Positions 27,068-36,014 of a DNA stretch of 64,000 nucleotides are shown here, piece by piece. Position numbers and translations under genes: made by a program. The stretch comes from Spirochaetae bacterium HGW-Spirochaetae-1 (GTDB lineage Bacteria > Spirochaetota > UBA4802 > UBA5550), in contig PGXY01000011.1 of assembly GCA_002839375.1 (NCBI GenBank), forward strand, positions 310,001 to 374,000, given 5' to 3'. Numbering within the stretch: position 1 is the stretch's first letter; each line of letters opens with the position of its first letter. The notes beneath the pieces were generated by a model. It ran no database searches and had not been told where the DNA came from. It saw only the letters and a list, made by a program, of their open reading frames with translations.

Positions 27068-27096
27068 TTTAATAACCCTTTTATAATCTACTTACT

Positions 27097-27123
27097 ATAT
27101 CGGAATATTTTGTCAATTCTTTA
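27097..27123 (-). promoter_or_regulatory. Sigma-28 (FliA) type promoter of flgM
   Basis: Read on the minus strand: TAAAGAAT (27123-27116), 11 bases, TCCGATAT (27104-27097). The enterobacterial consensus is TAAAGTTT-N11-GCCGATAA; 12 of 16 positions agree, including TAAAG and CCGATA with exact spacing. The start of transcription would fall near 27090, 22 bases before the flgM ATG. Confidence 0.75.
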
Positions 27124-27176
27124 ATGATTTATTAAATATCTAAAATAAATATATGCAATTTTAAAGTAAAATCAAG

Positions 27177-27854
27177 CTAATTATTAAATACAGCAACGGT
27201 AAATTCACCCTTCTCTTTGACGGAATCGAGACCTGCGTCTTCACCGGTCAGGGTGCCGGAAATAAATTCCTCGTACACCTTGGTCATTTCGCGGCCGATG
27301 AGAACTTCTTTACCGGGAAAGACCTGGTAAAGCGCAGGGAGAAGTTTTTTGATTCTATAGGGTGACTCGTAGATAATAATGATGCCCGGGAATTCCCTTA
27401 ATTTTTCCAGTTCATGGATTCGCTTTCCTGGTTTTTTGCTGAGAAATCCACCAAAGATGATGTTTTTTTCAGGAAAGCCGGCTACGGATATAATGGTCGC
27501 CAGGGCTGAAGGGCCGGGTAGGGGAATTATGGCAATACCATATTCCCGTGCTTTTCTCACCAGCATACTGCCTGGATCGGAAAGTGCCGGCGTGCCTGAA
27601 TCGGTCAGGTAGGCGATATTGTTTCCTTTTTTCAGTTCAGAGCATACTTCTTCTATGCGAGCCGGTGAAGAGTGGGCATGGAGTGATCTGAGGGGGATAT
27701 GTATGTCGTAGGCCATGAGCAGTTTTTTGCTCTGCCGCGTATCCTCACAGTAAATTATATTGATGGATTCTTTAAGTATTTTCAGGGCGCGCAGGGTAAT
27801 ATCTTCAATATTGCCTATGGGTGTCCCAATTATATAGAGTGTTCCTTCTGCCAT
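27177..27854 (-). CDS. rsmI: RsmI, 16S rRNA 2'-O-ribose C1402 methyltransferase
   Basis: 225 residues. TLYIIGTPIGNIEDITLRALKIL at the N-terminus and YCEDTRQSKKLLMAYDI are the RsmI (tetrapyrrole-methylase fold) signatures. SDSGTPALSDPGSMLVRKARE and PLPGPSALATIISVAGFP form the SAM-binding core. It methylates the ribose of C1402 in the decoding centre. The C-terminal ~50-residue domain of some homologues seems reduced. It is transcribed divergently from tgt. Confidence 0.96.
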   Translation of the reverse strand: MAEGTLYIIGTPIGNIEDITLRALKILKESINIIYCEDTRQSKKLLMAYDIHIPLRSLHAHSSPARIEEVCSELKKGNNIAYLTDSGTPALSDPGSMLVRKAREYGIAIIPLPGPSALATIISVAGFPEKNIIFGGFLSKKPGKRIHELEKLREFPGIIIIYESPYRIKKLLPALYQVFPGKEVLIGREMTKVYEEFISGTLTGEDAGLDSVKEKGEFTVAVFNN

Positions 27855-28064
27855 GGTATCTCCGGTCGGCAGTGCTGTGACTTTCAGGGGGTCAGAGCAT
27901 CTGTCACTATTTTATCGATATAATATGTACGTGGGTTAAATATTAATCCAGCAGTTTCCTGAAAAATTCCGGTAAATGGTATTATTTTAGCCGTTAGATT
28001 CATGTGCAGTGTGTCTTGAAGATTTTTATTTGACAGTGTGAACAATACAGAGCATGTGTACAGG

Positions 28065-29177
28065 ATGAAATTTACAGTAATGCACAATGATTATACTTCC
28101 GCGGCCCGGACCGGTGAAATCACCACGTCACGCGGTTGTATCCGGACGCCTGTCTTTATGCCTGTGGCAACCAGGGGGGCCATACGGGCCCTGACAAACA
28201 GGGATATCGAGGAAATAGGGTTTGATATTATTCTATCCAATACGTATCATCTGTACATCCGGCCGGGGACACAGGTTCTGGAAGAAGCAGGCGGACTTCA
28301 TGCCTTTATGAATTACAAAAATCCCATCCTCACAGATTCGGGAGGTTTCCAGGTCTTTTCACTTTCCGATCTTTGTAAAGTGTACGATCACGGCGTCGAA
28401 TTTCGTTCACATCTTGACGGTTCGAAACATCTTTTTACACCGGAGAAGGTGCTGGACATACAGGGTGTCATAGGGTCTGATATCATGATGGTACTGGATC
28501 AGTGCACTGAATATCCCATTGAGAAAAAGGATGCCAGGGCCGCTCTTATCCGCACCGTCGATTGGGCGGGTAAATCATTCCGATACTGGAAGGAGCATTT
28601 TAATCCGGAAAAGCAAAGCCTGTTCGCCATCGTGCAGGGCAGTGTATTCGGCGATCTGCGCAGGGAATGTGTCGAGAGGCTGACGGAGATGGATTTTCCC
28701 GGCTTTGCCATCGGTGGACTCTCCGTGGGAGAACCGAAAGAACTCTACCAGGAGATCACCGGGTTCACCATGCAATACATGCCCGTTGAAAAACCGCGCT
28801 ATATGATGGGCGTGGGGAGCCCTCTTGAAATTATATTCGCCATAAAGAATGGTGTTGATATGTTTGATTGTGTCATGCCCACACGCATAGCCCGTAACGG
28901 CACGCTGTACACATCGCAGGGAAGAATCAACATCAAGGCTGCGCGTTTTGAAAAGGAATACGGGCCCCTGGACCCGAATTGTTCCTGCTATGTCTGCAGA
29001 AATTTTTCCCGGGCTTACCTCAGGCATATTTTCAGGGCAGGAGAGATAGCCTCGCTTATCTACAACACCTACCATAATCTTTTTTTTATGAAAACTTTCA
29101 TGGAAGAGATACGGCAAAGCATTGCTGCCGACACTTTTTTAGATACCGAAAAAAAGTGGACGGGTATATTTGGATAA
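28065..29177 (+). CDS. tgt: Tgt, tRNA-guanine transglycosylase
   Basis: 370 residues from the ATG at 28065; a GTG at 28038 would add nine residues. TDSGGFQVFSL, VLDQCTEYP, FAIVQGSVFGDLR and GFAIGGLSVGE are Tgt active-site motifs. The zinc site CSCYVC followed 25 residues later by His (TYHNLFF) is complete. It exchanges G34 for preQ1 in queuosine-type tRNAs. No strong ribosome binding site precedes either start. Confidence 0.97.
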   Translation: MKFTVMHNDYTSAARTGEITTSRGCIRTPVFMPVATRGAIRALTNRDIEEIGFDIILSNTYHLYIRPGTQVLEEAGGLHAFMNYKNPILTDSGGFQVFSLSDLCKVYDHGVEFRSHLDGSKHLFTPEKVLDIQGVIGSDIMMVLDQCTEYPIEKKDARAALIRTVDWAGKSFRYWKEHFNPEKQSLFAIVQGSVFGDLRRECVERLTEMDFPGFAIGGLSVGEPKELYQEITGFTMQYMPVEKPRYMMGVGSPLEIIFAIKNGVDMFDCVMPTRIARNGTLYTSQGRINIKAARFEKEYGPLDPNCSCYVCRNFSRAYLRHIFRAGEIASLIYNTYHNLFFMKTFMEEIRQSIAADTFLDTEKKWTGIFG

Positions 29178-29214
29178 TTCAACTGAACGAGCAATATAAT
29201 TTGTATAATTTATC

Positions 29215-29243
29215 TTGACATCATAATAGCATGGATTTATATT
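29215..29243 (+). promoter_or_regulatory. Sigma-70 promoter of the STAS gene at 29293
   Basis: TTGACA at 29215-29220, a 17-base spacer and TATATT at 29238-29243, upstream of the gene's AAGGAAGG ribosome binding site. This is among the best-matching sigma-70 promoters in the window. Confidence 0.75.
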
Positions 29244-29292
29244 GTGTCGAACATATGTACAGCTATTTTAATCTGTGAAGGAAGGGTCGGGT

Positions 29293-29631
29293 ATGGATAT
29301 AAACACAAGGTCCAGTGGGGAAGTTGTAGTGCTGGATATTGCAGGTGAAATAGATCTTTATAATGCTCCGGAAATTAAAGATATAATAAACAAGCTTATA
29401 GAAGAGAAAAAATATAATGTTATCATCAATCTCGAAAAAGTATCCTACATTGACTCCTCGGGAATCGGAGCATTGATATCCAGCCTTTCAAACCTTAAAA
29501 AGTATCAGGGCGGACTTAAGATAATCAATGTATTTGCTTCAGTGAGAAAGGTTTTTGAGTTGACCAAGCTGACATCATTCTTTGAAATTTTTGAAGCCGA
29601 AGAGGATGCCATTAATTCCTTTACTTCATAG
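29293..29631 (+). CDS. STAS-domain anti-sigma factor antagonist
   Basis: 112 residues from the ATG at 29293 (AAGGAAGGG just upstream; GTG 29275 would lie over that site). One STAS domain with NLEKVSYIDSSGIGALISSLSNL, carrying the phosphorylatable serine in DSS, is RsbV/SpoIIAA-like. It has its own promoter (29215-29243) and terminator (29667-29690), so it is monocistronic. It is a candidate substrate of the SpoIIE-type phosphatase encoded at 45457-46692. Confidence 0.93.
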   Translation: MDINTRSSGEVVVLDIAGEIDLYNAPEIKDIINKLIEEKKYNVIINLEKVSYIDSSGIGALISSLSNLKKYQGGLKIINVFASVRKVFELTKLTSFFEIFEAEEDAINSFTS

Positions 29632-29666
29632 GTTCGGGCTTCTGATGTCCGTGCCAGTGAAGACAG

Positions 29667-29690
29667 AAGGCCAGACAGGCCTTTTTTAAT
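29667..29690 (+). terminator. Rho-independent terminator after the STAS gene
   Basis: AAGGCC (29667-29672) pairs with GGCCTT (29678-29683) around a five-base loop, followed by TTTTAAT. It lies 36 bases after the STAS stop. Confidence 0.8.
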
Positions 29691-29712
29691 TATAAGACGT
29701 GCGAGGGAAACC

Positions 29713-30921
29713 ATGCGGAAACGTAATTATTATCTATTGCCATTATTGTCTGTACTTGTTTTTGCCGTTGCCTGCGGCGAACCTATTCCTATTAAAGAAA
29801 TGGTTGCGGCGAGGAAATCCATCACCAAAGCCCTTTCCGTGAAGGCCGATAAATACGCGCCGGAGGAACTGGAGAAAGCCAAAACAGGACTATTTCAGGC
29901 TCATGATCAGATTAAAAAAGAAGACATGGATAAAGCCAAAATATCAGCAGAGGAATCGAACAGGGCCGCCGTAGAAGCCTATGATAAATCCATTCCCCTG
30001 CTGGCAAAAGATACTATCGAAGTGAGCGAGCAGAGCATTGCAGAAGCAGTTGAGGCAAACGCAGAGCAGCTCGCCCGTCCGGAGTATGATGAGGCCGTAG
30101 CCTCCCTTGAAAATGCCAATAACCTGTATGAAAACAAACAGTTTTATGAATCATATGAAAAAGCTCTTGATGCCGATTCAAAGGCAAAGAATGCCCGCAA
30201 TGTGGCCCTGGGTAAAAAGGAAGTACTGGGGGATGCTATTGCCGAGGTAAAGATAACCCTCCAGAAGGCTGACGACTACAACGCCGATACTCATGCACCG
30301 GAAAATAAGAAACTGGCACAGGAAAACCTGGAGATTGCACAGCAGTCCTTTGACGAACTCAAGCTGAAAAAGGGATTTGCCGCAGTTGAAGTCGCGAAAA
30401 TAAATGCCGATGAGGCTTATCTGAAAGCTCTGGAAAGAACGGCACATGAAGAGCTGGCCAATGCCGAGACACTGATTGAAAAGGCCTCCCAGTCCGATGG
30501 AGCCCTGGTTGCAGTCGATGAACTGTCGGCGGCAAAGGAGTCGCATAAAAACGCCAAGGAAATGCTGGCAGAATCGAGATATAAAGAGTCCATAGATTAC
30601 TCAAAAGAGGCGGCTCGCTTGTCCGGTATCGTTCTGGTAACGAAAAAAGCCGGCGATACGGGAGATGTAATTGCCAAGAATGATACAATCAACGATACGA
30701 ACCAGGTCGATAAAGATAAATCAGACGATGATCAGGACTATTTTCTCTATACCGTAGTGTACCGTGAAAGGCTGAAGGACTGCCTTTGGAGGATAGCTGA
30801 TCGCTATTATAAGGACCCCTGGCAATGGAAAAAAATATACAATGCCAACAGGGATAAAATCAAGGATCCCGATCTCATTTATCCCGGGTGGGTATTAAAA
30901 GTGCCTAAACTGGCCAAGTAG
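29713..30921 (+). CDS. Lipoprotein with DUF4398-like helical repeats and C-terminal LysM domain
   Basis: 402 residues. The signal peptide ends FAVA-C21, a lipobox of the relaxed spirochaete type. The middle is a long alanine/glutamate/lysine-rich helical region with repeated units such as APEELEKAKTGLFQAHDQIKKEDMDKAKISAEES, resembling DUF4398. A flexible acidic linker leads to a LysM domain (LKDCLWRIADRYYKDPWQWKKIYNANRDKIKDPDLIYPGWVLKVP) for peptidoglycan binding. It is probably an outer or inner membrane lipoprotein gripping the cell wall. Confidence 0.88.
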   Translation: MRKRNYYLLPLLSVLVFAVACGEPIPIKEMVAARKSITKALSVKADKYAPEELEKAKTGLFQAHDQIKKEDMDKAKISAEESNRAAVEAYDKSIPLLAKDTIEVSEQSIAEAVEANAEQLARPEYDEAVASLENANNLYENKQFYESYEKALDADSKAKNARNVALGKKEVLGDAIAEVKITLQKADDYNADTHAPENKKLAQENLEIAQQSFDELKLKKGFAAVEVAKINADEAYLKALERTAHEELANAETLIEKASQSDGALVAVDELSAAKESHKNAKEMLAESRYKESIDYSKEAARLSGIVLVTKKAGDTGDVIAKNDTINDTNQVDKDKSDDDQDYFLYTVVYRERLKDCLWRIADRYYKDPWQWKKIYNANRDKIKDPDLIYPGWVLKVPKLAK

Positions 30922-30950
30922 ATTTCAATAAAATTAGCATATAAAAAAAT

Positions 30951-30978
30951 GGAGGATGGCATATCCTCTATTTTTTTT
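30951..30978 (+). terminator. Rho-independent terminator after the LysM lipoprotein
   Basis: GAGGAT (30952-30957) pairs with ATCCTC (30963-30968) around a five-base loop, followed by TATTTTTTTT. The rest of the gap to 31275 shows no gene; a weak promoter-like pair TTGACG 31206-31211 and TTTAAC 31229-31234 (17-base spacer) may serve the next gene. Confidence 0.85.
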
Positions 30979-31275
30979 AGCGGTACTCACAGGGGAATAT
31001 TTAAATAATCATTTATGCGGACTCCCTTGATAAAATTCTTGTAACCTGATACCATCGGTGTTATAACATATTATATACTGGATTCATACTTTCTTTGCCC
31101 TTGTATCGGTTATTTGTGCATGACAATTGAACCGGGAGGACAGGATCTGATATCTGCCGGCATAAAAGAATTCATTCAAGGCGGAAATTTAATTCACAAT
31201 TTAACTTGACGAGTTACAACGCTGTGATTTTAACTGTTTTTTCAAGAGCATAATAAAAGTGGAATCACTAAATCC

Positions 31276-32280
31276 ATGAAACCAAGTAATAAAAATCCCG
31301 ACAATTCAATCAATGAAGAAGATCTCGATATTGATACCTTCGTAGAGGAGATTGTCCCCGAGGAAGATGATCTGGAAGATGGCGGTCTCGATGATTCCAT
31401 TACGGAATCACGCGATAAGACCGAGGTTAAGAACCGGAGCAGCCAGACTTTTAATGATTCATCCATTTCATGGTATCTTGACCAGATAAACAAGATTGAG
31501 CTGCTTTCCCGGGAAGATGAAGACAGGCTTGCCCGTGCCGCCAGGGACGGCAGCGAAGATGCTAAAAACAAGCTGATAAAGGCCAATCTCCGGTTTGTGG
31601 TTTCCATCGCGAAAAAATACCAGACCAGCGGTATATCACTTCTTGACCTGATCAATGAAGGCAACATGGGGCTCATCAAGGCCGCGGAAAAATTCGACCC
31701 GGACCGGGGCTTTCATTTTATTTCATATGCCGTATGGTGGATACGTCAGGCTATTATCCTTGCCATATCTCAAAAGGCCTCGCTCATCAGGTTGCCTCTC
31801 AACAGAACCGCCGATATTCAGAAAATAGAGAAGGTTCATAAAAAGCTTGAACACAAGCTGGGACGAGAACCGACTGCGTCGGAAATAGCCGAAGAGCTGG
31901 ATATGGATGATGATGAAATCAACCATCTCAGAAATATCACCCAGGACTATATATCGCTGGATTCCTCTTATGGAGAATCGGAGGATACCACCATCCTGAG
32001 CATGATCGTGGACCAGCGGGTTGATTCACCCGATAAAAAGGTGCTCGATGAATCTCTCAGTGACGCATTGAATGCCATACTGCAAACACTGACGGAATCG
32101 GAAAGGCAGATACTTCGGATGCGGTATGGATTAAATGGCTACGAGCCCATGTCATTGCAACAGATCGGAGACAAGTTCAACCTCTCCAAGGAACGCATAC
32201 GTCAGATTGAGAAAAAGGCCATAAGGCGTTTAAGGCATCCTTCCAGAAGTCAGAAATTAAAAAGTTTTTTACAGGACTGA
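31276..32280 (+). CDS. RpoD/RpoS-type group 1-2 sigma factor
   Basis: 334 residues. An acidic N-terminus (~60 residues, no full region 1.1) precedes region 1.2 (SWYLDQINKIELLSREDEDRLA), region 2 (LIKANLRFVVSIAKKYQTSGISLLDLINEGNMGLIKAAEKFDPDRGFHFISYAVWWIRQAI), region 3 and region 4 (LTESERQILRMRYGLNGYEPMSLQQIGDKFNLSKERIRQIEKKAIRRLR). The size suggests an RpoS-like alternative or a compact primary sigma factor. It lies four bases before the next gene. The RpoD versus RpoS assignment needs a tree. Confidence 0.92.
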   Translation: MKPSNKNPDNSINEEDLDIDTFVEEIVPEEDDLEDGGLDDSITESRDKTEVKNRSSQTFNDSSISWYLDQINKIELLSREDEDRLARAARDGSEDAKNKLIKANLRFVVSIAKKYQTSGISLLDLINEGNMGLIKAAEKFDPDRGFHFISYAVWWIRQAIILAISQKASLIRLPLNRTADIQKIEKVHKKLEHKLGREPTASEIAEELDMDDDEINHLRNITQDYISLDSSYGESEDTTILSMIVDQRVDSPDKKVLDESLSDALNAILQTLTESERQILRMRYGLNGYEPMSLQQIGDKFNLSKERIRQIEKKAIRRLRHPSRSQKLKSFLQD

Positions 32281-32283
32281 TCT

Positions 32284-33366
32284 ATGCGTTACTTTTTTCT
32301 CGGGATGCTCCCTGGAATATTAATTAACTTCTTTATTCTATCACCTTCGGGAGCCGCATCCTTATCCCCCATATTTACCTCGGGCATTAATACAATTGAA
32401 ACCCTTGAACTGGCACCGGTGTCCGACGCGGGCTCCGGTGTGGAATTTCCTGTAAAAACCAATAACAATTTCTTCATGCTCAATGGGCAAGGGAAGCTTC
32501 TTCATAAAACTGATCTCCAGGGCATGCTCACGGGATTCAGCGGCAACGGCCAATACTTCGTCAAATTTGAAAAGACCGGCAAGGAAATAGAATTATTCAA
32601 CCTGAAGGGAGAGCGTTTCTGGAAACAGAAATCACGGGAATACCCCTATCTTTCCCATAACGGCGCACTGGTGCTTTTAATGAATGGCGATCACAGCGCT
32701 ATTCGCATTCTTGATTACAATGGAAATGAGATAGGCTCAAAAAAAGTAATAGGGCGCCTGTGCACGATCATAGCGTTTTCATCGCGCGGTGATGTGGGGG
32801 GAATCGGATTCCTCGACGGCAGCTATTATATCATACGGGGAAACGGCGATATTATTGCCAGCGGTATTACAGATAACGGTACAATGATAAAGGGACTTGC
32901 AATCAGCGATGACGGTTCCTACGCCGGCATTCATTATGGCAGCAGTGAGAAGGACAGCCTGATAGTTCTGAGCCTGGGAGAGAAGGAACAAAAGAAAAGC
33001 AGTGTTTATGACCTTCCCGCCGTCCATGTGGTGAAAACGGCAATGTATATGTCTGCACAGGGTCTCCTGGTTTTCCTTGATATGGACAGCCTGCTTATCC
33101 TGGGCAGCAATGGTAAATTACGGGAGCGGCTTGCCGTCCCGGCCAAACGCAATGGACAAAGCGATATTCATGGCGGGGATGGATTTTTTACACTCTGCTA
33201 TACCATGCGTTCGGGAGAGTCCCTGTTCGCCGTCTTTCAGAAAAACGGTACCGTATTGTATAAACGGGTATTTCCCGGGGAATCCTTTCTTTCGTCCTAT
33301 ATTCAGGGAGGGTTTATATTGTTAAGAGGATCGGATAATCTATTTTGTTATAATCTTCGTTTCTGA
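32284..33366 (+). CDS. Secreted protein with beta-propeller-like repeats
   Basis: 360 residues. An N-terminal signal peptide (YFFLGMLPGILINFFILSPSGAASL) is followed by repeated short strands with turns such as NLKGERFWKQKSREYPYLSHNGALVLLMN and GNEIGSKKV..., FLDGSYYIIRGNGDIIASG, ISDDGSYAGIHYG. The pattern suggests a WD40/PQQ-type propeller in the periplasm. No catalytic motif is seen. The 3' end overlaps the convergent glycosyltransferase gene by 53 bases. It is co-oriented with the sigma factor and may be co-transcribed. Confidence 0.7.
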   Translation: MRYFFLGMLPGILINFFILSPSGAASLSPIFTSGINTIETLELAPVSDAGSGVEFPVKTNNNFFMLNGQGKLLHKTDLQGMLTGFSGNGQYFVKFEKTGKEIELFNLKGERFWKQKSREYPYLSHNGALVLLMNGDHSAIRILDYNGNEIGSKKVIGRLCTIIAFSSRGDVGGIGFLDGSYYIIRGNGDIIASGITDNGTMIKGLAISDDGSYAGIHYGSSEKDSLIVLSLGEKEQKKSSVYDLPAVHVVKTAMYMSAQGLLVFLDMDSLLILGSNGKLRERLAVPAKRNGQSDIHGGDGFFTLCYTMRSGESLFAVFQKNGTVLYKRVFPGESFLSSYIQGGFILLRGSDNLFCYNLRF

Positions 33367-34186
33367 CTTTTTCAATCATATCCGCCAGTATTTCTATCAG
33401 CTCTGACCGTTCTCTTTTTTTACTGCCAGCCAGAAGTATGTGCAGCTTTTCCAATGCCTTGTCCTTTGCTGCCAGCTGGTATTCCAGGGGAAGCGTGTGA
33501 TCACATTGTGCGAGAATTTTAATTATAGCGTAAATTCTGAAGCGGTCCATGCCCCAGTACTTTTGTGAAAGCTGGTCTTCATGACCGCCGTACCGGACCA
33601 TGAGTTCTTTTTTTATCAGGCCCACCTCTTCATGCGCGGTTATGCGAAGCCATAAATCGTAATCTTCGCAGGCCGGAAGGTTTTCATCGAAGAAACCATA
33701 ATCGTCAAAAAGTCCATGGTGCATGACTACGGCCGAGGGGCTTATGAGACAGAGGTCAAGTGAGGGAATGAAAATATGGCCATCTTTTTTGAGGTGCTTT
33801 GTCCGGGGATTAACACGGCGGCCTTTACGAATCCAGGTTTCTTCGCTCTGATGAATACGAATGGTGGGGTTTGCAACGATAAAGTTTTTATGCTCCTCCA
33901 GTTTATGAGGGAGCCACAGGTCATCGGAATCTATAAAGGCAAGATAGGGTGACTGGGCCTGCCGGAGTCCCCGGTTTCTGGCCGCACTGACGCCGCCATT
34001 ATCCTGCCGGATATAGGTAATGCGCCGGGAAAATTCCTCCTGCAGCCGGGGGGTTGCGTCGGTGGAACCGTCGTCCACCACAACAAGTTCAAAGTCGCGG
34101 TATGTCTGGGACAGGACCGATTCAATGGCATTGCGTGTTTTTTCATGCCTGTTAAATGTGGGCAGTATTATCGTAAAATAGGGCAT
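33314..34186 (-). CDS. Family 2 glycosyltransferase
   Basis: 290 residues from the ATG at 34186 (TTG 34195 would add three). PYFTIILPTFNRHEKTRNAIESVLSQTYRDFELVVVDDGSTDATPRL is the GT-A nucleotide-sugar binding N-terminus, and AFIDSDDLWLPHKLE carries the DxD-type metal motif. CEDYDLWLRI fits the ED..LW acceptor-side motif. It would transfer a sugar onto an envelope glycan or lipid; the substrate is unknown. It is convergent with, and overlaps, the propeller gene. Confidence 0.9.
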   Translation of the reverse strand: MPYFTIILPTFNRHEKTRNAIESVLSQTYRDFELVVVDDGSTDATPRLQEEFSRRITYIRQDNGGVSAARNRGLRQAQSPYLAFIDSDDLWLPHKLEEHKNFIVANPTIRIHQSEETWIRKGRRVNPRTKHLKKDGHIFIPSLDLCLISPSAVVMHHGLFDDYGFFDENLPACEDYDLWLRITAHEEVGLIKKELMVRYGGHEDQLSQKYWGMDRFRIYAIIKILAQCDHTLPLEYQLAAKDKALEKLHILLAGSKKRERSELIEILADMIEKVRNEDYNKIDYPILLTI

Positions 34187-34319
34187 GAACCACAAAAGAC
34201 GGGAATTGGATTTTTAACAATACTTTTTTAAGACATGAATCGGTCCAGTGGATGTTTAATGCTGGATATTTTTAAATAATTTTGTATATACTGTCAGGAT
34301 ATATCATAGGGAGGCAAAA

Positions 34320-34703
34320 ATGGAAGAGATCGGCATACTGCTGTATGGATACGTTGAAGAGGATGCACGATTAATACATGATACGCTGGAGAAGCTTCTT
34401 TCCTGGGACATTGTTCTTATAAGCGCTTCCGGCAGGGAAGATTCCACGGTGGCGCAGGTCCTGGATGGGGATCATGAAAACTGTTTTGAAAACAGGGGCA
34501 TTAAATTTCTCATGTTTCTCGGATTCGATGATGACCTGATAGAAAAGTCCCTGAAGGGATTTCCCCGCAAGGAACACCTGGCGCGTCCTATTTTCTGTGG
34601 TCTGACGGAAAATAATTACAACTGGACGATAGCATTTCTGGCAGAGCATTTGCTTGAAGAGAAACGGTCCTGGTCGGCAGAGGATAAACCCAAGGAGCAA
34701 TAA
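34320..34703 (+). CDS. DUF3783 domain protein
   Basis: 127 residues. EIGILLYGYVEEDARLIHDTLEKLLSWDIVLISASG and KFLMFLGFDDDLIEKSLKGF are like the DUF3783 family of unknown function. AGGGAGG precedes the ATG. It is followed after one base by the TTG start of ispG, so they are probably co-transcribed. There is no evidence for an isoprenoid role beyond this position. Confidence 0.7.
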   Translation: MEEIGILLYGYVEEDARLIHDTLEKLLSWDIVLISASGREDSTVAQVLDGDHENCFENRGIKFLMFLGFDDDLIEKSLKGFPRKEHLARPIFCGLTENNYNWTIAFLAEHLLEEKRSWSAEDKPKEQ

Positions 34704-34704
34704 A

Positions 34705-35796
34705 TTGAGAAAGAGAAGGGAGACCAGAGCGGTAAGGGTTGGATCGGTGGTAATCGGCGGCGCGGCCCCCATTTCCATCCAGTCAATGACCAGTGTGCCC
34801 ATTGAGGATGTGCAGGGGACAATCGGCCAGATACGCAGACTCGAGGAACAGGGTGCCGATATCGTGAGGCTCGCATTACGGAACGTTGAGGCCGTTGAAT
34901 ACCTGAGGGAGATTCGCAAATCCGTCAGCATGATGCTGACGGCGGACATTCACTTCAATTACCGTATTGCCCTGGAGGCTATCAAGGCGGGAGTCAACAA
35001 AGTGCGGATAAATCCCGGTAACATCGGTGACGAATCGCGCGTCTCCGAGGTAGTCAGGGCCGCAAAGGATCACGGTGTGCCCATAAGAATCGGTGTCAAT
35101 GCCGGTTCAGTGGACCGGAAGAAATATCCCCATGTGACGCCGGAAAGCCTCGTCGAATCCGCCATGGAACACGTGGAAATACTCGAGAGAAATAATTTTG
35201 AGGATATTATCGTATCAATAAAATCTTCCGATGTTTTTCAGACCATTGAGGCGAACAGGATGTTTTCCCTGCGGAGTAATTATCCCCTGCACATAGGTCT
35301 TACCGAGGCTGGATACGGTCTTGCCTGCGTTGTGCAGAGTTCCATTGCAATCGGGCATCTGCTGCTGGAAGGGATAGGTGACACCATACGCGTGTCCATG
35401 ACCGGTGATCCCGTCGAGGAGGTCCTTGTCGCAAAGAGAATCCTGGAGACGGTGGGTGAAAGAAATCCCCTGATCCGGCTGGTTTCCTGTCCAACCTGCG
35501 GAAGAACCGACACCGCCCTGGACATACTTCAGCTTGCCAGGGATGTGGAAGAGCGGTGTAATGCCAGTTTCGGCGATATTCTCCGGGGTATGAATAAAAC
35601 GATCACCGTTGCCGTGATGGGCTGCGAAGTAAATGGTCCCGGAGAAGCGTCTGAGGCTGATTTTGGTCTGGCCGGGGCGCGTGAGGGAAATCTCCTTCTT
35701 TTTGCCCGGGGCAGCAAAATACGAAAAGTGTCTCAGGCACAGGCTGTGGATGCTCTTCTTGAGGAGATACGGACATCCCTGAGTATAAACAACTAG
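34705..35796 (+). CDS. ispG: IspG, 4-hydroxy-3-methylbut-2-enyl diphosphate synthase
   Basis: 363 residues from TTG at 34705, with AAGGAG upstream. RRETRAVRVGSVVIGGAAPISIQSMTSVPIEDVQGTIGQI opens the TIM barrel. The [4Fe-4S] ligands are in SCPTCGR and MGCEVNGPGEASEADFG. It converts MEcPP to HMBPP in the non-mevalonate isoprenoid pathway. This indicates a MEP-pathway organism. The short (non-plant) form without insertion is present. An imperfect hairpin (ACCGGC/GCCGGT around 35930) follows the gene. Confidence 0.97.
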   Translation: MRKRRETRAVRVGSVVIGGAAPISIQSMTSVPIEDVQGTIGQIRRLEEQGADIVRLALRNVEAVEYLREIRKSVSMMLTADIHFNYRIALEAIKAGVNKVRINPGNIGDESRVSEVVRAAKDHGVPIRIGVNAGSVDRKKYPHVTPESLVESAMEHVEILERNNFEDIIVSIKSSDVFQTIEANRMFSLRSNYPLHIGLTEAGYGLACVVQSSIAIGHLLLEGIGDTIRVSMTGDPVEEVLVAKRILETVGERNPLIRLVSCPTCGRTDTALDILQLARDVEERCNASFGDILRGMNKTITVAVMGCEVNGPGEASEADFGLAGAREGNLLLFARGSKIRKVSQAQAVDALLEEIRTSLSINN

Positions 35797-36014
35797 CATG
35801 AATCCATACGGGCGGGTTGTACTTTATTTAAAAAAGAATTGCACTTTACGTTTTGGGCTACAGTGTGTAGTCTTGTTTAAAATATATTGATGCCGGGTAT
35901 ATATTTTGCTATATTATTTTCACCAATACCGGCTTTTGCCGGTCTGAGTTTTACTGATAGATAATATATGATCTGACCTGTGGTGAAGGCCAGGGACTGC
36001 CGCGGGTGTGAATG

